Assembly (NCBI RefSeq): GCF_000218685.1 | Contig: NW_006763294.1 | Span: 1,733,361-1,797,360, forward strand | DNA length: 64,000 nucleotides | Direction of reading: 5' to 3' | DNA from: Serpula lacrymans var. lacrymans S7.9 | Lineage: Eukaryota; Basidiomycota; Agaricomycetes; Boletales; Serpulaceae | Shown here: in pieces, positions 56,852 through 64,000 of the stretch | Layout: each line of letters starts with the position of its first letter | Numbering within the stretch: the first letter of the stretch is position 1 | Position numbers and translations under genes: made by a program | The notes under the pieces: model-generated | The model's input: only the letters and a program-made list of their open reading frames with translations | Databases searched by the model: none | What the model was told of the DNA's origin: nothing

Positions 56852-58140
56852 GGTATTATGGTATGAATCACTTTTGGTTGCAAAGGAAGAGAAACAAAAA
56901 GTAGGTAAATTAAGGTTGGAGACCCATAAATTTACGGAGATGGTTAAATGTCTTTGTAGGGAGAGGTTTTGTGAAAGCATCAGCAAGGTTGTCTTTGGTG
57001 TTAATATATTGTAAGGTGATATAATTTGAGGAGACAAGTTTGCAGATGAAATAGTACTATGTGCTTTGTTCGAGAGTGAAAAGATGAGTCGCTGGAGGGG
57101 ACAATGCTTCCATTATTGTTGCAGAGGAGAGGAGAGCTGGGTGGTTGTTCATAATGGAGACCAAGTAGGAGAGAACAAAGCCAGACCAATTCTTTGGACA
57201 ATTTGGAGGCTGCAATGTACTCAGCCTCACATGATGAAGTGGTAACAGTGGCTTGTTTTAGGGAACACCAAGACACAACCCCAGAACCGAGTGAAGTGCA
57301 GTAGCTGAAGACAAAACATCTGGTGTCTGGACACATCACAAAAGATGCATCAGTGTATCCAAGGAGGCAAATATTTAGATAGACCCCCAAACTGTAAACA
57401 CAGTGACCTTATCCCTTTGAGGTAGCATACAACACACTTGGCAGCTTCCCAGTGTGCGGGGCCATAGCAATCAAGGAATTGGCTGAGTTGTTGGGTTGCA
57501 AAGCAAATATCCGGGCACAAGCCTTGTGCAATATACATTAATGAGCCAACAAGTGAGCAGTATAGTGTATCAGCCATTAGCTATTATTCATTTTGCGGAG
57601 CATGCAGGGAGCATGACAGTTGTATGCCAGAATCTATGGGGACAGAAACAGGAAAGCATTTTTTAGGTTGAATTGGCTAATAAAACAGTTAATTAAAGCA
57701 GTTTAAGATATATATATGGAATAGGAAGATCTCTCACGTTCAATAGAGATGACAATGCAAAAACAAGCTTTTCCCAAGTCCCATTTTGTCTTGAGATCAG
57801 TTTTGAATGAATCATGTTCAGAACAATTTGAGGCAACAACCAGGAAATCATCAACATACACAGCGGCAATACAGATTCCAGTGGCGGATTTTTGAAAGTA
57901 CATGCAGTACTCAGAGGGTAAGCAAGTGAATCCCCAGTTTCACATAGCATCATTTATTGTCTTATTCCAAACTCTACCGGCTTGTTTCATCCCATATAAT
58001 CTTTTATTTAGCTGCCACACATAGTCATCTCTAGGCCATTCTTCAAATCCACATGGCTGTTCCATATAGCAAATTTCATTGTCAGGTAGTTCTCCATTAA
58101 GGAAAACCATTTTTATGTTGATTTATTGTGTTTCCCATCC
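56852..58140 (-). pseudogene. Degenerate Ty1/Copia pol: RT end and RNase H
   Basis: In minus-strand order there are RT blocks at ~58130-57970 (INIKMVFLNGEL, DDYVWQLNKRLYGMKQAG, VWNKTINDAM), the RT active-site motif in AVYVDDFLVVAS (~57850), the linker SLVGSLMYIAQG (~57540), and RNase H with GYTDASF, SGVVSWCSLKQATVTTSS and CEAEYIAASKLSKELVWL (57390-57180), then FHSRTKHI. Several frameshifts and stops separate these. Gag, protease and integrase are absent upstream of ~58140, so the element is 5'-truncated as well as mutated. The CpG content is extremely low (about eleven CpG in 56281-57960). The order RT then RNase H at the 3' end and the YVDD motif identify the Copia type. It cannot be active. 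Confidence 0.85.
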
Positions 58141-59040
58141 AAGGGAGCCTGCAAGCGTTACAATAACACAATTTTCGGACCTTCCCTTTACTTTTATTCT
58201 CCGCCTTAACCTTGTACTTTAGCTTTCACACATGGTGCCACGCGGCATTTCCCTTTCTCGTGCCGCGTTGCCTTTCTTCTTATTTAGACACAACTCTCTC
58301 ACACAGTGGAGCTGACCATGTGGGCTAGGCCCCATGACATCATCAGCCACTGTCTCTATCAACTGTATAGTACACATGTACAAACAAAACCTGTAGTAGT
58401 ATATATACCCCAATAGATCCAGGAGACTCCTCAGCGAGTCCTCCTGTTGTATACCAACAAACTCTCTGCAGCTCAAGGGGTAACCACTCCCTCATCATCT
58501 TCCTTATAGTGTGTTCTGTGTGCACCAGAGTAACTAACTCTTGGTTGTTACATTAGGACTTGCTCTTTCTACTCTCTCGCACATTTGTGCAAAAAGTCCC
58601 ACTGGGCACCCGGACTCCAGGGTGAAGGAGAATTGGTTATTGGTTGGGAATATCCCACATAGCAGATAGGTGTGCTCTTTGCGATGGCCTTGTAGTGCTT
58701 TGGGAGAAGAACCAAAACCGTTGATACGCGGCCCCCAGCGTTAAGGGGAGTACTTAGCTCAGCAGTCGGTGTGGAACCGCTGTTGATTAGAATTAAAAAT
58801 ACAAAACTTCAATTTCTCTTTCCTCTGACCAGGCCGGGCACTTGCCTCCGCCATTTGGAGAAGGGTTGACAGCTTAACAAGCGGACCACCCCCTGACAAC
58901 CGTTCGGACCAGGGTTTCTTACGAATACTTTTTATATACTTTTCAAATACTATAGTGTGGGTAGTCCGAGATTGAGATCCGATACTCAGCTGGGAAGAGG
59001 TAGATCCGCAGATAGCAAGCGGGGACCCCCAGTTACGTTT
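58141..59040 (+). mobile_element. Probable 5' LTR/leader of Gypsy-like element A
   Basis: The region precedes a Gypsy gag in the correct orientation. It contains a TATA-like TAGTATATATACCCC (~58396) in the style of an LTR promoter, and GTGCAAAAAGTCCCACTGGG (~58588) followed by a GC-rich leader. I could not fix the LTR ends: no clear TG..CA pair with a primer-binding site is evident, and the 5' side may be truncated against the Copia remnant. The boundary at ~58141 is approximate. Confidence 0.4.
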
Positions 59041-60118
59041 TTATTACTTTACAAAGAGAACAAGTCGACATGTCGTCGCAACAACTCTGCTGCACGCTAT
59101 GCGTACGCAGATTGCAACATTGACCTCGCAACTCGCCGAGCTGCAGAATAACCCTCCTGTGGCAACCCCCTTGGTCGAAAAGAAATTCAACAAGAAAGTT
59201 GGAGTAGTCGCTGACCCTGGCGCCTTTGAAGGAGACAGAGCGCGATTCGCCGAGTGGTGGATCAAGCTCCAAATTTGGGTCAAGGCAAACTGGGACGCAT
59301 TTGCCGACGATTTTGAGGTAGCCACTGTGGTGCTATCTCGACTAAAAGGACCTGTGGCGGGTCAATACGCCCAAGTTAGACTGTAGGAATGCTACACCAC
59401 GGGAGTGTGGCCAACCTGGGAAGATCTCAAGAAGGAGATTGAAAAGTACTTCAAACTGCAAGCTGAGCGTGACTGGCGCGCCAGCAAATCCGTTCCTTCA
59501 AACAAGGAAACATGAGGACGGATGATTACATTACCTGGTTCCTGGCCCTCTCCATCCAAGGAGGGCTTGGCAATGAACATGCAGTAGAACTGCTGGAACA
59601 CAATGTGAACCCTCGCATTGCAGAACAGATCTACCTGCAGGATACTAGAAACGAGAACTTGGCCCTGGCGGCTGAGGAGGTACAATGAGTCGGTAGAGCC
59701 ATGGAGCTTTACCAAATGCACCAAGGTGGCGGGTCCACCACCAAAAACAACGAATCCCAGAGGCGCCCCGGGTCATCAAACCAATATAAACATTCTCACG
59801 GGTTCAAGCCGTTCGGGCTGCAACCAGGGCAGGGCCCCAATGGATATTGGCGCGGTCCAAGGAGGACAGATGCGCAGATTCCAGGGGAACTGCTACAATT
59901 GCAGCCAAGAGGGACACATGTCCCAAGACTGCAGAAAAGGAGTGCAGGCTGCTCAACAAAAAAATAACCAAGGGCGCCAGGCGCGCCAATTAGAGTCCAA
60001 AAAGCCGGACAATTGGCTCAACTCTTTGGCCGGTTGTTCGTACGACGAAATCCGGGCCTTCTTCTATGATCAGCAGGTCGCTGAGATGAAGACCCAGGGA
60101 AAAGAGTTCGGAGCTTAG
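59041..60118 (+). pseudogene. Gypsy-like element A gag with CCHC zinc knuckle (frameshifted)
   Basis: Coding blocks run from TQIATLTSQLAELQNNPPVA and FEGDRARFAEWWIKLQIWV, through WPTWEDLKKEIEKYF, DDYITWFLALSIQGGLGNEH and LLEHNVNPRIAEQIY, to the zinc knuckle CYNCSQEGHMSQDC (C-x2-C-x4-H-x4-C, ~59900-59945) and the end of gag (60118). An in-frame TAG at 59384-59386, a frame change near 59480, a TGA near 59685 and another frame change upstream of the knuckle break it. CpG dinucleotides are common here, unlike in the Copia remnant. Confidence 0.85.
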
Positions 60119-60933
60119 GTCACTTGGGTGCCTTTGCTCCTACAAACAATGAAGTAAACCACAACAAAGTGGCCCCTGCTCCGGGGTGTTGCACGAGCAA
60201 TAAAGGAAAGACGGGGATGGCTCCCCAATTTGTAAATAGATTTTTAAATTTGTTATCCGAAGTATGTACTTGTATGAAGCAATACAACTGTAATATTTAT
60301 AATACTACCGCTGCACCAGCGTCTCCCTTGGAGTGTGGCCCCGGCGAGACAAACAATAGGGTGCTTGATTCTGGTAAAAATAAAATAGAAAAACATGTAA
60401 CTTTCAATACCTCTTCTTCTTCATCGGAGCCACCCTTTCCCAAAATCCCAAGGCGTGTGTTGATGTGCACATATTTATTCCAAAAAGAAATCCGTTTAGA
60501 CGTTGGTGTGGAAAACCTTGCCCGGGGCATAATACACCCAACCAGTGCACTGCTTGATTCAGGCGCTAACGGAATCTTCATAGATCAGGCCTGGGTGGAG
60601 CAAATTGGACTCCCCCTTGTAAAATTAGATGTATCTATTCCCGTCTATAACGTTGACAGTACGCTAAACGCGGGTGGCTGTATCACGCACAAATGTTCTT
60701 TTGTGGTCGAATACCAAGGACACAGAGAACGAGTCACCGCTGAAGCTACCCAACTAGGGAAGATTAATTTAATCTTAGGCTGGACCTGGCTATTTAAACA
60801 CAATCCTGAGATCGACTGGCAGACAGGGGTTGTCACATTATCATGTTGCCCTCAGGAGTGTGTAAACTTGGGTAAACCAAATCATGTCCGTTACAATGAG
60901 CATCTTGAGAAAATAAACGCGGGTCACATTTGA
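60119..60933 (+). pseudogene. Gypsy-like element A aspartic protease region
   Basis: A ~270 codon frame carries the retropepsin active site in SALLDSGANGIFIDQAWVEQ (~60550-60605), then KLDVSIPVYNVDSTLNAGG, and LILGWTWLFKHNPEIDW ('ILG..WL..HNP.IDW' is the standard Gypsy protease end). The frame ends in a TGA at 60931-60933, after which RT continues in another frame. There is no ATG at the start, so it would be made only as part of a polyprotein. Confidence 0.85.
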
Positions 60934-61270
60934 GCTCAGATCTTTAGAAAAGATCGACGATGACGATGATGAGGTAAAACCCGAAGAAGAGATTGAGAGG
61001 CTGGTACCTCCCGAGTACCATGACTTCTGGAAAGTGTTTTCAAAACATAAATTGGAGCGCTTCCCAGAGGCTAAGCCTTTGGACCATGCTATAGATTTGA
61101 AGGACACCTTTAAACCGAGAAAAGGACACATGATACCACTCTCTGCTCCAGAAAGAGATGAAGTATCAAGTTTCATAGACAAACAGCTTAGGAAGGGTTA
61201 CATCAGACCTTCCAAAAGCCCTATGACGTCCCCGGTGTTCTTCATTCCTAAAAAGGATGGTAAGAAGCGT
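60934..61270 (+). pseudogene. Gypsy-like element A reverse transcriptase, first part only
   Basis: The sequence continues one frame away from the protease with EKIDDDDDEVKPEEEIERL, then PPEYHDFWKVFSKHKLERFP, LDHAIDLKDTFKPRKG, SAPERDEVSSFIDKQLRKGY and SKSPMTSPVFFIPKKDGKKR. This is the RT entry up to the 'KKDGKxR' motif (ends 61270). The next expected block (the RT palm) is missing and unrelated sequence starts exactly there, consistent with an insertion or deletion breakpoint. Confidence 0.85.
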
Positions 61271-61581
61271 TGTCATGCACCAAAGTTGATTGGTAGCATG
61301 GACAGGTGTCAATAACGAAGCGAATATTCAAAAAGACTCGCCTTTGCGCCACACAGGCACAGTGCCACGTGGAATAGTAATTAATATTGCCCCTTTTGAA
61401 CTTGTGGCTGATCAGCACCACCTCTATTAGGCAATCCAGTCACGCTCACCTTTGCTTTTCCATCCGGTACTTTCCGCATTTCGGCATTTCGGCAAATTTT
61501 CGCGTTGCCACTGGCTACACATTGCATTGCGCCCTCACTTTTGTCGTTTCCCTTACTCCCCTTCCTTTGCCTAGCCCCACC

Positions 61582-62067
61582 ATGGGCCCCTTCCTCTCAT
61601 TTTTATTCTCACCTGACGGTCGTTTCTGGGTCCCCATTTTAGTTCACCTCCTCGTCACCTCCACCCTCCTCCTCCTCATCTTCTTTGCTCCCCCACCATT
61701 TCTAATGTCACCACTTCCTATCCACTTCCGTCGCCGATCCGTTGACTACCACGTGCCACTGCTGATATCAGCAAAGCCCCGGCGGCCGGTCCAAATAGGG
61801 CAACAGGTCCATCTTCATGACGTCGATCTGCCATCATATACTATCAAAACATCGGTCGCTCGTCTTGCCTGGTTGGAGCGTGGGTGGGTAATTTTTGAGC
61901 TGGAGAAGGTTCATCCCCTTGCGTCGCCCATGTTCATCGCTGTCCCATTCACTTGGGTACACTTATCATTTGTCCATCGTCTTCGCTACAGCTACACCTA
62001 CCACACGCACGCTGCCTGGGACTCACTTGTTCCAAATTGGAACTACTCCTCTCCCTCCCTCGTTTGA
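61582..62067 (+). CDS. ORF of unknown function inside the candidate LTR (161 aa)
   Basis: From ATG 61582 the frame reads MGPFLSFLFSPDGRFWVPI, then a membrane-like segment LVHLLVTSTLLLLIFFAPPPF and a soluble part (RRRSVDYHVPLLISAKPRRP, VARLAWLERGWVIFELEKVH, SPMFIAVPFTWVHL) ending NYSSPSLV. It is the longest undisturbed frame between the two gag genes. I recognise no domain. It may be a captured gene fragment, an accessory ORF of the element, or a chance frame in C/T-rich DNA. Confidence 0.3.
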   Translation: MGPFLSFLFSPDGRFWVPILVHLLVTSTLLLLIFFAPPPFLMSPLPIHFRRRSVDYHVPLLISAKPRRPVQIGQQVHLHDVDLPSYTIKTSVARLAWLERGWVIFELEKVHPLASPMFIAVPFTWVHLSFVHRLRYSYTYHTHAAWDSLVPNWNYSSPSLV

Positions 62068-62427
62068 TCAGGTGGTCCAACACAACCAGTCCATTGGTAA
62101 GGCCATGGAACTGTCAGATTTGGACTAGGTGGTGGACCGGTGGCTCCAGTTTCTTTTTTTTCAGCAGAACATTCATTTACAGTGCGATTATTTTTGATTT
62201 TTGAATCATTTTTATGGACACATATTTTTTTAGAATGCCTGACTGACAATAAAGGAACTGTGTTGATACTGATAGTGTTTTGCTTTGCCCTTTTTTTACT
62301 GCATCTTCCCATGACATCATGATTTTCCTGCTCTCTTTTTGCTATTGGACTTTACTTTATGGCTGTACAAACCTGTGACATTACTCACAGCATTTATTGT
62401 TCTATCCCTTTCTTTTCTTTTTTTGAC

Positions 62428-62612
62428 AATCTTATCCTGTACTACCTACGCAGGATTCGTCAGCGTACATTCCTTCCTTCATATTCTTTCTCATTCTTTT
62501 TGCACAGCTATACTGTGCATAGCCTACTTCTCTTTTACTATATAAACCCCTGTATTTTACCTTGTAAAAAAAACAAGTAATCCAATCCAGACTTCTTTTC
62601 TACTCTCAAGTT
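62428..62612. repeat. ~185 bp repeat, near-copy of 56456-56640
   Basis: The block starts TTATCCTGTACTACCTACGC, contains CTATATAAACCCCTGTATT and CAATCCAGACTTCTT, and ends CTCAAGTTCACTA. It matches the block inside the Copia 3' LTR with roughly a dozen mismatches and a 2 nt indel; sequence outside the block is unrelated. Confidence 0.8.
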
Positions 62613-63092
62613 CACTACTCTGCTACTTGTGATCCAGTGTGGTCACAACACTTCCCACTTCTACCACTGTTAACTGCTGTCATCGTCACTCGTCACTTTT
62701 GAAAGTGATTGTCATCCCCTTCGATTAGAGTCATTCTGAGCACTACAGTTTGTGCGTCAGGAGCCTGCTATCACTGGGAACCTCGTCACCTCGCCATCCT
62801 CGTCGATCTCAAACCTACCTTGTGCTACAATTAGCAAGGTAGTGCTCATCTATACTCATCACTAAGCCCCTATCTTCTATAAATTCAACTATCCCTCCTC
62901 CTCAAAACCCACACCCATACATCTTTGGGTTTTACTTTGAAGGATCCTCATACATACCACCCCATGAACAACCAGAGCACCCACTGTTCTAGGAGGCAAA
63001 GCCCATAAACAAGTTCCGTGGAATCTGGGAGGATTGTGTGTTAGTTTGTTTTTGTGTGTGGTTTTCTAACAACAGTTCTCATCATCGACAAT

Positions 63093-63111
63093 TGGAGCCC
63101 ACCGCGAGGGG
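63093..63111 (+). other. Putative primer-binding site of Gypsy-like element B
   Basis: TGGAGCCCACCGCGAGGGG starts with TGG (complement of tRNA 3' CCA), two bases after a CA terminus at 63089-63090. Position and first bases fit a retroelement primer-binding site; the tRNA is not identified. Confidence 0.35.
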
Positions 63112-63233
63112 TGGTTTCCTTCAAGCTAAATACCAACCATTTCATCGCCATCACTGTCTAATTTATCATCTACTCAATTTCTGTACCAGCTTCTACTCAG
63201 CAAGCTTCGCGTTTACCCCTTATATTTTTCACT

Positions 63234-64000
63234 ATGAATCGACCTACTACTCTCTCAGTCATCACTATGCCAATTCCTGGCACTCGTTATGCTCCTAAGA
63301 AGTTCAAGGGAGACTATACTCGTGTCAGGGATTTTGTTCTCCACTATGAGCGCATCTGTCATGCAAACAATGTCACTGCTGACGATGAAAAATGCTCAAG
63401 CATTCTCCAATACTGCTCCACATATGTTTGCGAAATTATTGAAGGAATGAAGCACTTCATTACGCCCTCATGGAACAGTCTCAAAGACGAAATTCTCCAG
63501 TACTTTGATGCTGCAAAAGCAGAGGCCAAATTTAAAGAGCATCATCTTAAACAGCTGGTCGATGCTTCGCACAAGAAGAAAATGGGCTCTCTGGACGATT
63601 TCAAGAGCTACATGAGGAAGTATGTTCGTGTTGGAGGATGGCTTCTTGCCAAATCCAAAATCACTCAGGACGTATTCAATCGCTTCTTCTGGAAAGGACT
63701 ACCCAAAACCCTTCGTCATCGCGTTGAAAATAGACTTCTACAGAGAGATCCTACCCTTGATCTCTCCCAGCCTTTTGTCTTTGATGATGTTGTCAAGGCT
63801 GTAGAGCATGTCCTTCGCAGAGATCGCTTTGATGATGAAGATTTTGACTCTGATGATTCGGATTCAGACTCGGATTCAGAAAACTCTTCCAGTTCTTCGG
63901 ACGATTCTTCTGACTCTGACAAAGAGGAAGAACCACCTCGTTATATCAGGAAAACCACCAAGCAGAAGAAAGACAAAAAGCGCACCTCTGAGACAGAGAA
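63234..64000 (+). CDS. Gypsy-like element B gag (open, runs off the window)
   Basis: The ATG at 63234 gives MNRPTTLSVITMPIPGTRYA then FKGDYTRVRDFVLHYERICH, ILQYCSTYVCEIIEGMKHF, WNSLKDEILQYFDAAKAEAK, SYMRKYVRVGGWLLAKSKIT and FWKGLPKTLRHRVENRLLQR, the layout of a retrotransposon gag. An acidic Ser/Asp tract (~63835-63930) and a basic end (KTTKQKKDKKRTSETE) follow at the window edge. At least 255 codons are open without a stop or frameshift, so this element looks much younger than element A. Confidence 0.85.
   Translation, partial: MNRPTTLSVITMPIPGTRYAPKKFKGDYTRVRDFVLHYERICHANNVTADDEKCSSILQYCSTYVCEIIEGMKHFITPSWNSLKDEILQYFDAAKAEAKFKEHHLKQLVDASHKKKMGSLDDFKSYMRKYVRVGGWLLAKSKITQDVFNRFFWKGLPKTLRHRVENRLLQRDPTLDLSQPFVFDDVVKAVEHVLRRDRFDDEDFDSDDSDSDSDSENSSSSSDDSSDSDKEEEPPRYIRKTTKQKKDKKRTSETE

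Larger units (their letters stand above)
61271..63090 (+). repeat. Candidate long 5' LTR of Gypsy-like element B
   Basis: This unrelated sequence begins TGTCATGCAC immediately after the broken RT of element A. It ends ATCATCGACA just before a putative primer-binding site and the leader of a second gag. TGTC..GACA would be matching LTR termini. It holds a TATA motif (CTATATAAACCCC, ~62539) and poly-purine/AT stretches. At 1.82 kb it would be long for a fungal LTR. The segment could instead be a composite of several fragments; the matching 3' LTR lies outside the window. Confidence 0.4.

Overview
The window is nuclear DNA of a filamentous basidiomycete, most likely an Agaricomycete. Almost every gene is split by many introns of about 50-65 nt with GT..AG (rarely GC..AG) ends, exons can be as short as 12-23 nt, and the protein families fit that group: a multi-intron basidiomycete P450, a DUF3684 GHKL-ATPase protein, URC4, PAAF1, EST1/SMG7-like, and Ty3/Gypsy and Ty1/Copia retroelements. 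There is no operon structure. Genes sit on both strands, often as divergent or convergent pairs.

Layout, 1-55 kb (gene-rich, intact genes): amidase N-terminus (minus, cut by the window edge); membrane-anchored histidine acid phosphatase/phytase-like enzyme (minus); cytochrome P450 (plus, with a tandem duplication in its upstream region); very large GHKL/DUF3684 protein (minus); a single-pass membrane protein of unknown function (minus) divergent from a small membrane protein (plus), with a telobox and an E-box between them; MFS monocarboxylate-type transporter (plus); histidinol phosphatase HIS2 (plus); small Cys-rich protein (plus); uracil catabolism protein URC4 (plus); sucrose/alpha-glucoside-type transporter (minus); an unresolved, probably decayed stretch at 29.4-31.9 kb; ETF-ubiquinone oxidoreductase (plus); proteasome chaperone PAAF1/Rpn14 (minus); an AGC-like protein kinase (minus) divergent from a SNF2 ATPase (plus); ArfGAP (minus) divergent from a PEX39-like KPWE-motif protein (plus); a small unknown protein (minus); EST1/SMG7-like protein (plus); UDP-glucose dehydrogenase (minus).

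Layout, 55-64 kb (repeat-rich): a triplet-rich low-complexity block; a 5'-truncated, CpG-depleted Copia remnant with a recognisable 3' LTR and polypurine tract (minus); a frameshifted Gypsy element A with gag, zinc knuckle, protease and the first part of RT (plus). Element A stops abruptly inside RT, where a second Gypsy element B appears to begin. B may have an unusually long (~1.8 kb) LTR containing an ORF, followed by a putative primer-binding site and an open gag that runs off the window.

The housekeeping genes serve unrelated pathways (histidine synthesis, uracil catabolism, electron transfer from beta-oxidation and amino-acid catabolism, proteasome assembly, vesicle traffic, peroxisomal import, RNA surveillance, nucleotide-sugar synthesis). 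I see no biosynthetic cluster, CRISPR array, rRNA gene or tRNA gene that I could support. The most informative items are the PEX39-like gene, GC-AG introns with a shared GCGAGT donor, micro-exons encoding catalytic or cofactor loops, the His-Glu variant phosphatase, and the contrasting decay modes of the retroelements.
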